Positions 1-10,391 are shown, counted from the stretch's first letter. The stretch: 64,000 nucleotides of DNA from Saccharina japonica (GCA_008828725.1 MEHQ01000488.1:236757-300756), one strand, 5' to 3'. Translations and numbers: made by a program. The notes: a model not told the origin generated them from the letters alone.

Positions 1-344
1 GCACCAAACGGCGATGACGTCCAGCGATGATGATGTGGTGATTCCAGCAGACGTTCTCTGCCGGCAACCCCAATAGATAGTAGATGATGCGGTGGCCCGG
101 TCCCGAAAGATACCTCTCAAGTGACCCCAAGATTCTGTTGTTGGCGACTCAGTAGCCCTGACAGTCCCAGCGAACAATGCTGTGACGATTTCGGAAAATA
201 TCTTTCCGACAACCTCAAGCGCTTCTTTACAGGATCTCGTCAACCGTCATTTCCGACGACTCCGTGTTTACATGATACTCCAGCGGTCGATGACAATCTT
301 GCTCATAGACCCCGGGTGATGATCCGGTGGCTAAGTTGCAAGAG
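1..344. other. Sequence 3' of the copia Gag; no pol seen
   Basis: In the direction of the retroelement on the minus strand this lies just after the Gag stop codon. One minus frame stays open for about 37 codons past the stop and then closes. I see no protease DSG motif and no integrase or reverse transcriptase block. The element is either cut by the window edge or decayed here. Confidence 0.4.
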
Positions 345-1439
345 CTAAAATTGAAAACCCTTGTCAAATTCGTCGTCGAATTTTACGGTAGGCCACTCGT
401 CGGTGTCGACGCGCACCACATCCGCCGTGTGCGTGCTGCTCGCCGTCTGTGGGCGTGCAGCTCCTTGCGCATAGCATTCCGTGTCAGAGTGTGTCGTTGT
501 CTTGTGTACCGAGCACCACTTTTGCCCAGCTCCACCTCCAGCCTTCCTGTTGTTGGGTCCTGCAGCAGGATTCTTGCCCTTTCCGTACAGCTTTCCCGGC
601 ACTACGCAACCGCTCTTGTAGTGTCCATCCTTTCCACAGTTGTGGCAGATTACACCGGAGCTAGGATCCCATAATGATACTGCTACTGCTGTCATGATGG
701 TTCCACCCCCAGCGATTTTCCCCGTCTTTTTCCTCGACAGCCCGTCCAGGTACAAATGCCTCATCGTAGTCTGGATCTTTGACAGATCGAAATCCGGGTC
801 CTTGTAGGTGGTCAGTTTGATGTCGCGGTAGCTCTCCGGCAGCCCTTGGACTATGATGTCGGTGAAGTGACGATCGGTGACAGATTCCTTGACCGCCGCC
901 AGTCGGCTGCGGAGGCGTGTAGCCTGCACAATGTAGTGATCGGGATCTTGGTCCGGCTCCATGGTCGTAGCTGCAAGTTCTGCCTGCAAGGCGCGGATTA
1001 TCTCGTTCGTAACCCGGAGGTACTTTGCTTCCAGCTCCTTCATCGCCTTCTGCCCGTCGCCGCGGGTCCCACGCTCGTCGTATGCATGAATAGCCACGAA
1101 GCGTCCCGCTGCCTTGTCGGTGACCAAGTACAGGAATGCATATAGGTCTTGGTTGGCGGGTTCGAACCCAGCTTGGCGTTGCAGTAGGGTCCCTCCAGCA
1201 GTGTAAAGCAGACCCGGAGTCAGCGGCGGTGCAGTGTCTTCGGCTTGGTCCTTTTCTTCCGTGGGCCTAGCTTGACCTTCCATGACCGCAAAGATGTCAG
1301 GGCGCTGCATACTGATGATGAAGCCAGCCTTCCTGTGCCATTCGGCGAAGTCTTCTGGCTCCTCTCCAGCGTAGGGCTTGATCCCTCGTACCGCGTTCGT
1401 CAGATTGCTGTTGGTGTTGTTGCTCGTCATGTTGTCCAT
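345..1439 (-). CDS. Ty1/copia-like retrotransposon Gag polyprotein
   Basis: This is a 364-residue Gag-like protein, expected to package retrotransposon RNA into virus-like particles in the cytoplasm. Residues about 90-235 have the helical pattern of copia Gag (UBN2-type): LVTDKAAG, LEAKY, a D-YI-R heptad stretch and the IVQGLPESY block. A canonical CCHC knuckle (CX2CX4HX4C) uses C265, C268, H273 and C278. A second motif, CX2HX4HX4C (C309, H312, H317, C322), follows after a Gly/Lys-rich linker, and the tail is acidic. The chosen start gives an Asn/Thr-rich N terminus, and a second Met lies at residue 4. The frame is intact over its full length, which suggests a fairly recent copy. No pol frame follows within the visible 344 bases. 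Family assignment rests on the knuckle and the GLP motif; the exact clade is not determined. Confidence 0.85.
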   Translation of the reverse strand: MDNMTSNNTNSNLTNAVRGIKPYAGEEPEDFAEWHRKAGFIISMQRPDIFAVMEGQARPTEEKDQAEDTAPPLTPGLLYTAGGTLLQRQAGFEPANQDLYAFLYLVTDKAAGRFVAIHAYDERGTRGDGQKAMKELEAKYLRVTNEIIRALQAELAATTMEPDQDPDHYIVQATRLRSRLAAVKESVTDRHFTDIIVQGLPESYRDIKLTTYKDPDFDLSKIQTTMRHLYLDGLSRKKTGKIAGGGTIMTAVAVSLWDPSSGVICHNCGKDGHYKSGCVVPGKLYGKGKNPAAGPNNRKAGGGAGQKWCSVHKTTTHSDTECYAQGAARPQTASSTHTADVVRVDTDEWPTVKFDDEFDKGFQF

Positions 1440-2696
1440 TTTCGCAGCAGTCTACCGACGGTGTACTCGTACGATGTTGTAGTCGCTCGCCGATCACAGC
1501 AGCTTGACGACGACGCAGCTCTCTCGTGAAGCTCGTAGCGGAAGCTGCATCTCGGGGTCCCCTGGCGTAGTCTTGTACTAGACGTACCTCGAGACCCGCA
1601 GCTCTGCTGTTGTCGTGCTTAAACGTCGAGGGTCAAATCTTCATAAAATGAAGCCAGTCGTTGTAGCCGGGGTGGTGCGATCTTGACCTCCGATGTGTCC
1701 CCGTCGCTACCACGTTCACGCGTTTATGCGAAGCTCACAACCTAATAAGGATGTGGATTCAGCGTGTGTACCAGCTCGTACCTGGTGTGTACGCTGTAGG
1801 CTCGCTTGCTAAAGACCAGTCAAGACACAACCTACATTTGAGGGTGAACGCTTAAGTCGCTGTTAGGCAAACTTGTATGAACGCTTCAACAGAAGAGAAG
1901 ACTGCAGGCCAACAATGTTGATTAATGTATGTGCTGATGATGAGCAAAAGAAGAGTGAGAGGGTGGGCGTGCAAAAGCTATTGCTCCCTTGATGATCTTG
2001 AGGATCACGAACAGCAACTTGCACAACGATCTTGAATCGCAAACATCAACATGCCCTTGCTGCGATAGCTTGCGTCGGATGACCCAACAACAATCGTGAC
2101 TGATCTTGTACGTAGTCTCTATATGTACGGTAAATACTTACTGTACCACACAGAACAACCAAATCACATACGACAGCCTATCAATTATTCCGCATCGTGT
2201 TTACTTGGAGGAATGTTGTTCCACACGTGGATACTGAGCAACTAAACCACTTACGATATAGTACATACGGTAGACACCAGGTACGATACTGGATAACTTG
2301 TCGTGCATACCTTCACTGGCTTGATTGATAATGAACTCTGATCGGCCACTACTCGATATTTCGAGGATCCAACTCTTGAGCATAATAAACTATGCATACT
2401 ACTGATTATTACTCCGTGTTATCGAGTGCCAACAAAAGATGACTTGCCAACAAGGATAAGATCCAATACCACCCTCATACCTCCAAAGTGCGTGACAGAC
2501 GAGGGGCTTGATACCTCAAGCCGAGAATATTGGCACATGTTGACGTTTCAAGGCTGGTGCTAGGGGGTACTCATGTCGTGCACGGCCGCAGCCCTACGAC
2601 CATAGGCCCTCGCATCCTAGGGGGGGGGGTGATGTTATTATCTATTTATAGTAGACACACCCGAAACGTGTGCATAGTATATATTTCATGTGATAC
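1440..2696. other. 5' leader and possible LTR of the copia element; otherwise nothing seen
   Basis: This is upstream of the minus-strand Gag, where a 5' leader, primer binding site and LTR would be expected. I looked for a stretch complementary to initiator tRNA-Met and found none. With only one LTR position available I cannot set borders. A run of nine or ten G lies near 2620. No gene was recognised. Confidence 0.3.
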
Positions 2697-2911
2697 AGCC
2701 AGAGGAAATGAGCGCCAGTACCGGCATTGCGTTGTCGGCTCTGCGTACTGCATTGCAGCGTAGTACCTCTGAGTCGTAGGTTTGTGACTACATAACTGGC
2801 ATCTCTCTAGGATGAAAAACCGGGACAGACACTGGGTGTGCTGGATGTCGACGGGTAGAAAGGACGGTTTAATGTTGAGGGACGGTTTGATGTGAAGAAC
2901 ACACACACACC
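2697..2911 (-). repeat. Dispersed repeat, 'CTTCAC' family, copy 1
   Basis: This is the reverse complement of a unit found also at 11849, 16058 and 58565. On its own sense strand it begins with a GT run and TTCTTCAC, passes through CCGTCGACATCCAGCACACC and ends near a GCAGTAAGCAGAG block. This copy has a short internal duplication near its 5' side (around 2867-2895). The family looks like a retroposon 3' end because other copies run into A-rich tails. Confidence 0.75.
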
Positions 2912-2923
2912 GGGGGTTGAAGC

Positions 2924-3529
2924 TCAATGGTTGATGCCGGGACCCAGACCCTGTTGCTGGCGCAGGAAGCCCTCGACCGTTGCGGCTAGTGCGGCGCGTG
3001 CCGCCGTGGCTGAGATGTCACCCCACCCATGCTGCACTTGGCGCTTGAGTCGCATGTGCAGGAGGGGTGGTTTGAGGCCGACCGAGAAATTGTGCAATGT
3101 CTGTTCGCAGATTGGAAGATTGGAAGCAAGTCTGGATGCCCTCACCTGCCGGCAGAAGTCGGATGATATTATTTCATAGTCGTCGCAATATAAGACAAAA
3201 CGAGGACCCAGTCGAGCGCTCGAGCTCCCACCCCCAAACCAATTATTCGCGATATGGCCTGCGAAGGTGGATGCGACCCTGTACAGCGTGTAACCGTCGT
3301 TGCTGGAACGATCCAAACGGACACCGGCGCCCCCCCTCGCGGCGTCCGGCTCGTAAGCATCGTAAGCATCTCGCCGTGCGTGCCGGGGCAGCAGGATTCG
3401 CCATAGCCACATATATACTTGCGAGTTTGGTGCGTGGGAAGCGAAGGGGCCCTGATCCTCTTCATCGCGGTTTTCGATTGTGTGGGGTGTATCAAAGCAA
3501 ATTTGTTGTGTGGATCCCGCCGGGTTCAT
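2924..3529 (-). CDS. Hypothetical protein, 201 residues
   Basis: This is an uninterrupted frame starting MNPAGSTQQ and ending GLGPGINH. Composition is balanced (Arg, Ala, Asp, Gly) and there is no low complexity, unlike most frames here. A Gly/Ser stretch (NNWFGGGSSSARLGPR) is followed by a Tyr/Asp-rich segment, and the last 40 residues are Ala/Gln/Arg-rich. I see no signal peptide, membrane segment or known motif. The plus strand also holds a 162-codon open frame over the same DNA, so open length alone is weak evidence. It sits directly beside the 'CTTCAC' repeat and may be part of a repeat. I do not recognise it. Confidence 0.3.
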   Translation of the reverse strand: MNPAGSTQQICFDTPHTIENRDEEDQGPFASHAPNSQVYMWLWRILLPRHARRDAYDAYEPDAARGGAGVRLDRSSNDGYTLYRVASTFAGHIANNWFGGGSSSARLGPRFVLYCDDYEIISSDFCRQVRASRLASNLPICEQTLHNFSVGLKPPLLHMRLKRQVQHGWGDISATAARAALAATVEGFLRQQQGLGPGINH

Positions 3530-3807
3530 TTTTTATTTTTGTGGATTGCTTGAAAGACGGGAAACTGATAATCACGACTACCTAGGCTGACGTAGACGAT
3601 ATTTATATCACAACTACGCACGTGGACGTTTACGAGCCACCCCCGGATTTCAGGTCTTGCGTTTTTTAAATCTCGCCTACGAAGTCGTGATTATGAGTTC
3701 CCATATTAATAGGCAAGTACGCCTTGTCAACGAATGAAAAAAACGAAAACAAATTTGGGTCGGTACCGGTGCGCCTTTCACTATTACACCTACTATGCGT
3801 CGAACTA

Positions 3808-3914
3808 TTTCGGAGGACCATTCTAAATAGGACCACATATTAACAGCAACATAAGTTAGTACATACGTTTGTCTGATCCGTAGGTCCTATTTACTACTTA
3901 TGGTCCCCCGCCAT
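3808..3914. mobile_element. Short palindromic MITE, 'GGAGGACCA' family, copy 1
   Basis: The ends are inverted: CGGAGGACCATTCTAAATAG on the left, and TACTACTTATGGTCCCCCG read into the right side. The same termini bound ~105-bp elements at 15606 and 58796. There is no coding capacity. Confidence 0.7.
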
Positions 3915-4020
3915 ATGAAGTAGGGGTTGTCACTAACCCCGGGGACGAACCTGGCTTCTTTATCGCTTTCTTCGGTATCACCGGGGGTGAATTCCAGCGG
4001 CGGGGACGTATCTATATACG

Positions 4021-4480
4021 ACAGCCGATTTTCCTATTAACAGTTGAGAATTGCCTCTCCGATAAGAACGATCCTCGACTTTAGTAGTTTGTTGTTTTTT
4101 AAGAGTTGTATTTCGCTCACAATCAATTTTTTGCCTATTAATAGAATATGTGTTCATCGATGGTAGATATCGATCGACAAAAAAAAAATCGAAATCAGCG
4201 TTGACAGGCTCGTAAAACAGAGGATAGACGGGAATTGGTATTTAGGGACGAGGTGCCTCGCCCATAAATTCCGATTTGCCTGGATCTTCGATATCTTGAG
4301 ACTGCCGATGCCCAGTTTGATTGTTTTTGTTTTCTTTTCGTCGACGGCTGTCACAAATGATTATAGTTTACAGTGTAATTGTTTACTGAGGGAAGGGCAT
4401 CTCTTACACAATACAAAACCCGTTATTTTCGATTTTCATTTTAATCGGAAAGGCAATTCTCAACTACGAAAATCGGCTGT
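4021..4480. mobile_element. MITE, 'ACAGCCGATTTTC' family, copy 1 (460 bp)
   Basis: It begins ACAGCCGATTTTCCTATTAA and ends with AAAATCGGCTGT. The inverted ends extend about 45 bp through a GAATTGCC...CCGAT block. A second copy is at 42054-42494. The interior is AT-rich with no transposase frame, and no clear target duplication is visible at this copy. Confidence 0.75.
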
Positions 4481-4708
4481 TGTACATGTAAGTAAGAACG
4501 GTGGTACGAATAAAAATATAAATGTACGAATCTTATTAATGGGGGACCATGTAAAAAAGGGTCAAAATATCGTCTTGTTTTGCTTATGAATCTGGAATTA
4601 TTATTAGTATAAGTGCTGGATATGATCACTTAAACTAGCACTACTACTTTAAACACACCCGATATAGACTACTACTTTCTGCTGCAAAACCCTACCATAC
4701 TCTTTTTT

Positions 4709-4938
4709 CAACTGCCCGATCTTCCACCCAGTGCCAAACCCTTGCTCGTCAACACCACGAGTAGAGCCCCGTACTAGATGGTCTTCTTCCTTCTTGCCTC
4801 AAACCTTCCCAACCTCTGTCTCTCCATCTCAACCAACTGCACCGCCTTGATACGTACTTGATAAATCTTTCCCGATCCCCTCGTTCAATCATGCCAACGA
4901 TTCAATACCTCTCCACAAACCCCAGATTTCCTTCGTTC
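4709..4938 (+). repeat. Left 230-bp direct repeat flanking a non-LTR retroelement insert
   Basis: This stretch is repeated at 6046-6280 at about 96% identity by eye: some nine substitutions and one 5-bp indel. The repeats begin CAACTGCCCGA and end TTTCCTTCGTTC, and the insert lies precisely between them. It reads either as an unusually long target-site duplication or as part of a tandem duplication into which the element fell. Confidence 0.8.
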
Positions 4939-6045
4939 TCTGCTGTTCGCGGGGGCCGTGGCAATGCAGCCAGACGGTCGACTCCCGAAACGACTGATGT
5001 TCGGGGAGCTGGTGGGGGGGGAGGACCCGGGCGCGGGGTGCCCGGAGCGGAACTGGCAGACGTGCCTGAACGACGACTTCAAGGCGTTCGGAGCTATGAC
5101 GGCTCTACGGTCGACGAGAGATGTGTCTTCGGAGTCCCGAATTCAGTTTGGACGGAAGCAGCGAAGGTGAAGGGAGGAAGACAGTGGTATAAAGGAGTGC
5201 TGCAGGGAGCTGAGAGGTTTATGACCTCCTGGCACAAGGACGAAGAGGAGGCTAGCCGAAAACGAGCGACCAAGCGAGACAAAGAGCGCAGCAATAATAA
5301 AGAGACGACAAGAACCAACGGGACGGGAGGGGTGCGGAAGAAGGACGAATCGGCGAGGCAAGAAAACAAGCGAGACATGGCGGACCGAGTGGCGCGATAT
5401 GTGCCAGATTGACTCTCCTGGACAGTTCGTTTGTTTTTTCCCCTCCCCCCCCATCGCCGCACCATTGCACCACCCCCTCGGGATGACGTGTCTGCGCTAT
5501 CTCTGTGGTCTTGTTTGTTTGATTGTTTGCTTGTACTTTTGACTTGTCTCTTTGTCTTTGTCTTTTTCCCTCCGTTGTTTTTGACCTTTTGCAGTTACAC
5601 TGCTCGCAGGCCGGGGGGAAATCAGTAACACGGGACCATGGTTCCCTTCCCCCGTATCATGTCTGCGTTTATAATCGGGGTGGAGGACTCGATTTGTTTG
5701 CCTGACCGGCGTGAACCCGGCACGGAACACCCCGGCATTATAGGGGCACCAAGATAGAATCAGGGGGCCTATACCCCCGATTGGTGATGTTGACCTTTCC
5801 AGTTTTATTTTTACCTTCACATAGCGTGTAGAGGGGAGCGGAGGGCTCCAGACTATCTGTTTTTGACTGGCTTTGATCGTTTTGCGGACCCTTCGGGTTC
5901 CACTTTTATTTCAGTATACTATTTTTGGGTAAGTTAGCCTGTGACCACGGGAATCGACCGTGTCAAGTGTTGGATTAGTACGGACAGATGGAGGTACTGG
6001 ATAGAGAGACCGGCCCGGTTTTTAATGTGAAGACAACAACAACAA
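4939..6045 (+). mobile_element. 5'-truncated non-LTR (LINE) retrotransposon 3' end
   Basis: The insert holds the decayed C-terminal end of a retrotransposon ORF, a long T- and G-rich 3' untranslated region with no gene, and a terminal (ACA)n run at 6033-6049. A short simple-repeat tail and 5' truncation are typical of target-primed reverse transcription. Exact 230-bp direct repeats flank it on both sides. Confidence 0.65.
4940..5412 (+). pseudogene. Frameshifted C-terminal remnant of a LINE endonuclease/reverse transcriptase ORF
   Basis: The first part, read from about 4940, gives PDGRLPKRLMFGELVGG followed by an NWQTCLNDDFKAFG block. This matches the conserved stretch after the RT domain of many non-LTR retrotransposons (R-LPKRL-FGEL--G---G-----W---L--D). 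The homologous reading then moves to another frame near 5100-5160 and continues as VWTEAAKVKGGRQWYKGVL with a charged tail (DEEEASRKRATKRDKER) that ends at 5412. That tail also fits the family (W---V--G---FE--R---AE-KR). No RT catalytic core is present. The copy is dead: truncated and frameshifted. Confidence 0.6.
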
Positions 6046-6280
6046 CAACTGCCCGACCTTCCACCCAGTGCCAAACCCTCGCTCGTCAACACCACGAGTA
6101 GAGCCCCGTACTACTGTAGATGGTCTTCTTCCTTCCTGCCTCAAACCTTCCCAACCTCTGTCTCTCCAGCTCAACCAACTGCACCGCCATGATACGTACT
6201 TGGTAAACCTTTCCCAATCCCCTCGTTCAATCATGCCAACGATTCAATACCTCTCCACAAACCCCAGATTTCCTTCGTTC
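6046..6280 (+). repeat. Right 230-bp direct repeat flanking the LINE insert
   Basis: This is the partner of 4709-4938. It starts immediately after the (ACA)n tail and stops at CTTCGTTC. Past that point the two flanks are unrelated. Confidence 0.8.
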
Positions 6281-6615
6281 ACTCTTCAATCTTCCACTTC
6301 GTATTAATATTATTAATGGTATTAATAGTAATTTTTGGTAAATATCTACCATAGGTGTTTGTGCGTACCGTGGGTCCTAGCTATGGTCGAGCCCCTTATA
6401 CAATGTGTTAGCGGACCAGAGGTAGACAATATTCAAGACAAAATCATGCCTTGAAGATCCGAGCTAACAGATTGTATGATGTACTCGGTGGTAGCAGCAG
6501 CAGTCTATCCGTTGGACTTGAGGAAGCCACCCCCCGGAGGTTTTCGTTTTGTTTATCAAAACGTAGCATATTTTCATGATTTTATATTCGAACTCGCGAG
6601 AGGTTGTATCAATGT
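6281..6615. other. Non-coding stretch; nothing recognised
   Basis: AT-rich start with a TATTAATATTATTAATGG run, then unremarkable sequence up to the target duplication of the Mutator-like element. Confidence 0.4.
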
Positions 6616-6624
6616 TTATCCTAA
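6616..6624. repeat. Left 9-bp target-site duplication of the Mutator-like element
   Basis: TTATCCTAA, identical to 8196-8204. Confidence 0.88.
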
Positions 6625-8195
6625 GGGCAATGGTCATTTGGGGGTATACCCCCTGGTTTTACGGCCATTTGGGGGTAGGGTCAAAATGCGCCCGCGGAAC
6701 GCGCTCCCGCGGGCCCAAACAGGCCTCAAACGCCATTCCGAAGCCCTGGCGAGATGCCCGAAGCCCATGCCCAGCACGCACACAACTTTTTTTTTTTTTC
6801 AGGCACGTCCTTGGGCCTAACGGGACGGCGGCGCACGAGGGAGCAAACGAAGTCCCCCCTTTGACCACATCTTGGGGGGGGATAACCCCACGTACCTACT
6901 AAATTTATCTACTCCCCCCGATTGACCACTTTTTTCACCCCGTTTGACCGAAACCATACCCCCTTTTGACCATCTGTGACAGCTTCAAAAACGACTACAG
7001 CAGTACGTATCCGCGTCGTCACCGCCCAACAGCCCGAACAGACCACGGGACGGAACATCCAGAACTTGCGAGTAGTCGGGATCGTTTGCCTCCCAAGAAA
7101 TACATATCGGCACAACTATACAAATCAAATCTTTATAGACGATATGAAGATATCGGCTCGTCTGAGAAAACATGACGGTGATGGGGGAATCAGAACACAT
7201 ACGAGTACGTGTATACTCGGCGTATGGGTCGTGAGTTGCTGGGTGCTTGGTGCTTGGTGCTTGGTTCCTGGGTGTTGTGGGTCATGGATGCGCGGTGTTG
7301 GGTTGTTGGACGGGAGGGGTCTTTGGGACACGAGCAACATCAGGCGCAACGACGGTCGTTAGTCTTCTTGAGAAGTGCTTTCCTCCTGTCCCCAACGTAT
7401 CCATCCCCGACGGCAGGCTGGTGTGTTCGAGTACAGATCGCCAGGATCACACCCAGCAACCAAGCACCAAGCACCAAGCACCCAGCAACCCACGACCCAT
7501 ACGCCGAGTATATACGTATGTGTTCTGATTCCCCCATCACCATAGCAACCAAGCACCAAGCACCAAGCACCCAGCAACTCACGACCCATACGCCGAGTAT
7601 ACACGTACTCGTATGTGTTCTGATTCCCCCATCACCGTCATGTTTTCTCAGAAGAGCCGATATCTTCATATCGTCTACGAGTATAAAGATTTGATTTGTA
7701 TAGTTGTGCCGAAATTTATTTCTTGGGAGGCAAACGATCCCGACTACTCGCAAGTTCTGGATGTTCCGTCCCGTGGTCTGTTCGGGCTGTTGGGCGGTGA
7801 CGACGCGGATACGTACTGCTGTAGTCGTTTTTGAAGCTGTCACAGATGGTCAAAAGGGGGTATGGTTTCGGTCAAACGGGGTGAAAAAAGTGGTCAATCG
7901 GGGGGAGTAGATAAATTTAGTAGGTACGTGGGGTTATCCCCCCCCAAGATGTGACCAAAGGGGGGACTTCGTTTGCTCCCTCGTGCGCCGCCGTCCCGTT
8001 AGGCCCAAGGACGTGCCTGAAAAAAAACAAAACGTTGTGTGCGTGCTTGGCATGGGCTTCGGGCATCTCGCCAGGGCTTCGGAATGGCGTTTGAGGCCTG
8101 TTTGGGCCCGCGGGAGCGCGTTCCGCGGGCGCATTTTGACCCTACCCCCAAATGGCCGTAAAACCAGGGGGTATACCCCCAAATGACCATTTCCC
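6625..8195. mobile_element. Non-autonomous Mutator-like element with long inverted arms
   Basis: The left arm is about 6625-7266 and the right arm about 7545-8195. They are near-identical inverted repeats of about 640-650 bp, and the ends read GGGCAATGGTCATTTGG and GGGAAATGGTCATTTGG. Perfect 9-bp direct repeats TTATCCTAA flank it at 6616-6624 and 8196-8204. Several-hundred-base arms with 9-bp target duplications are the hallmark of Mutator-like elements. The ~280-bp centre has no transposase. It contains a tandem copy (7457-7543) of the innermost right arm. Open frames in the arms simply mirror one another and are not genes. Confidence 0.88.
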
Positions 8196-8204
8196 TTATC
8201 CTAA
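8196..8204. repeat. Right 9-bp target-site duplication of the Mutator-like element
   Basis: TTATCCTAA. Its CTAA is also the left border of the adjoining TTAA-type hairpin MITE, so the larger element landed exactly at that border. Confidence 0.85.
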
Positions 8205-8297
8205 CCCTTGTAGGACTGCAGTCCGGTTTTGTGGACAAACCACTCTAATTCTAAGTTATTTGTCCCCACAACGGGACTCCAGTCCTATAAGGGCTAA
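8201..8297. mobile_element. TTAA-type hairpin MITE (piggyBac-like), copy 1
   Basis: About 95 bp that folds on itself: CCCTTGTAGGACTGCAGTCC on the left, GGACTCCAGTCCTATAAGGG on the right. The flanks are CTAA on both sides (decayed TTAA). Five other copies lie in this window, two with perfect TTAA at both ends. CCC termini with TTAA duplications fit piggyBac-mobilised elements. Confidence 0.75.
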
Positions 8298-8739
8298 GCA
8301 CCATTCCGGACAACGAGCTGTTAGTTTGTTTGTGATGGGTCGCATGATTACACGCACCACGTGGCCACAGCGTCGGCCGGCCATACCTGCACCGTGCACA
8401 CCGCGATCTCGAAAAAACCGGTTGTAATATATAATACATTGAGGCTCGCTCGCTCACGATGTAGATTTTTCGAAACAAAACAAACTTACGCTCGGACGTC
8501 AGAGACCGCTTCGTTTCTCAAAAACGATCTTGCTTGGTAGAAACGGTTGCGGAGAAAACCGAAACACGAAGGGGTTGTGTCGGTGAAATGTACTGAGGGA
8601 CTTACACATAAATATGTGCAAGTACGTATGATACGTATAATCTATATATCGTACCAGGTATTCAATCAAGTATGCCGTAGGGTGATACAAAATTGTTTTT
8701 CCTCGTACGAGTATGTACCAGACGGCATTATTTAGTGGG
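8298..8739. other. Non-coding stretch; nothing recognised
   Basis: Ordinary mixed sequence containing one TACCAGGTA palindrome-like motif at 8652. No gene or named repeat. Confidence 0.4.
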
Positions 8740-9275
8740 TCGGCGTCTGTTGCGCGCAGCGCAACACGCCTCCGGCGCGTGTTGCGCGCCGCAGGCTCGC
8801 AATCCCCCCGCAGGGGCCCCAGGAAGGCCTCCCGGGAGGGCCCCCGTAGGGCTCCCGGAGGTGGGCCGGAGGCGAAACAATTGCGATCTATCCGGGAATG
8901 TACGCCTCAAAACTAAGTAAAAAGCCATTAAATTTGTTATTGGCTACGGCGAATAAAAAAAAGTACCTCAAAATGAATCAGAGCCTACGGCGAATAGCAA
9001 AAGGTGCCTAATTTTTGTTTTCGACTATTATGGCGAACAGGACAAGGGGCCTAAACGATGTTCGATTACGCCTAATTATTGAGAAAAAAAGACCCCCAAT
9101 TTGTTTTCTGGACTCCGGCGAGAAATAAACGCGCAACCATTGTTTTCGCCTGCGGCGAAAAATGTTGCGCGCCCAAAAACGCGTGTTGCGCTGCGCGCAA
9201 CCAGCCTCGCGGCGACTGTTGCGCAAAACGGATATTTTGACCAAATGTTGCGCCAGCGCAACAGCGCAACACCTA
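8740..9275. repeat. GC-rich palindromic repeat element
   Basis: The stretch opens with GTTGCGCGCAGCGCAAC and closes with TTGCGCCAGCGCAACAGCGC. Several more GTTGCGC/GCGCAAC dyads and CCTGCGGCGAAA-type hairpins lie inside. Related pieces occur at 15720-15880. The arrangement suggests an element with inverted GC-rich ends, but borders are uncertain and there is no coding content. Confidence 0.45.
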
Positions 9276-9394
9276 ATTAATGCCCTGGTACGTACATAAA
9301 TACAGTGGGCATAAATCAGTTACCAGGTATTCGCCAAATAAGCAGTACTCGTAGTGCTCAGGGCCGCTACGAAACAGAGATGATGCATCGCAAT

Positions 9395-9730
9395 GCGGGT
9401 CGCCCCGGTGGTCTACCAGGTAACAACGAAACCTGTAAAGTTGCAGGTCGAGGGTTCAAGTCTCCGTTTGCAGATTTTTATCCTCAAATGACACAAACTA
9501 ACTGTCGAGAGCGCTTATCATAGCGTGGCTAAGCACAAGTCGACGAGAGTTGAAGATGGAAGAAAGTGCTGAAATCTCCTAGCGATAAAAAATGCAAGGC
9601 AAGAGCCGTAATGGGGGAGGAGGGTGAAGAGTGACGAGCCTACTTTGTGACCCCGGATGTGAGTTACGACTGGGAAGGAGAGCGAAAGGAAGGGCGAAGC
9701 TAATTAATGGGATGGGGAAAAAAAAAAAAA
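9395..9730 (+). mobile_element. tRNA-derived SINE, copy A
   Basis: The head (9395-9467) carries RNA polymerase III promoter boxes: TGGTCTACCAGG (A box) and GGGTTCAAGTCT (B box). The body has the family blocks CTGTCGAGAGCGC, GTCGACGAGAGTTGAAGA, TGCAAGGCA and GACCCCGGATGTGAG, and the element ends in an A run at 9717-9730. Non-coding; it would depend on LINE machinery for movement. Confidence 0.85.
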
Positions 9731-9844
9731 GTGGGGTGGAGCAGGGTGGAGGGCAAAACACAAAACACACTCGATTCGATATACCAACACTTTGCATACG
9801 TTATCGAACACTAATTTATGCATTTATACCATACAGCCAGTACA

Positions 9845-10020
9845 GGTACAGGACATCTAATATGAAGAAGGAACTCTGGTCGACGCTGGATTTCTTGTTT
9901 TTTACAAAGGGTGTTTTCTACACTAATTTCAAAATAACGACTCCCGAATTTCTTATTTTACTCTAAATTTCAGCCCAGCTTTCGTATTTGCTTGTTTCTT
10001 ATTAGTAGGTGTCCTGCACT
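9845..10020. mobile_element. MITE, 'ACAGGACACCT' family, copy 1
   Basis: The left end is GTACAGGACATCT and the right end AGGTGTCCTGCAC. The interior (CGACTCCCGAATTTCTTATT) is the reverse complement of the copy at 14216-14404. Confidence 0.65.
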
Positions 10021-10391
10021 CTCTTTGTCGAAAATTTCGATACGATATTATCCGCCACAACTTATGTAATGATACTTACAGCCGTACTGCAGTACAGCAG
10101 TACAAGTAGTATTGTCTCACCGGTGGCACTACTCGTGCAGCGGTAGTACTTCCATATATCGTGCTCCTCGAAGTTGGAAAGTATTTGATGTCTACAAATA
10201 CGAAGTATCTGGACTACAGGAGCAGTGTACGCACTGCTGTAGGTTATACCTGGTATGGTATACCTGGTATTATTGTAATCAATTAGAATAATAGGCTTCA
10301 TTCAGGCGAATGTGCCAAGCGGCAGATAAACACCTGCACGGGAGTGGACACAAACAACGTTGTTGGTGTTTTATCTATCGATACGAGCTTC

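Noticed and set aside
1..344. Copia pol (protease/integrase) frame
   Set aside because: No catalytic motif was found in any minus-strand frame of this segment.
1740..2160. LTR of the copia element
   Set aside because: Without a second LTR copy or a primer binding site its borders would be a guess.
2924..3529. Relationship of the 201-residue ORF to the paralogue family through a GPRFVLYCDDYEI segment
   Set aside because: Only a few residues resemble EPRxVLANxxxY, and none of the later family motifs (LHLN, DHRM, KVYSI) follow.
4885..5473. Several minus-strand ORFs over the LINE remnant
   Set aside because: The plus-strand reading matches the conserved post-RT block of LINEs; the minus frames are shadows.
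6576..8238. Mirror-image ORFs on both strands
   Set aside because: They are the two inverted arms of the Mutator-like element read on opposite strands.
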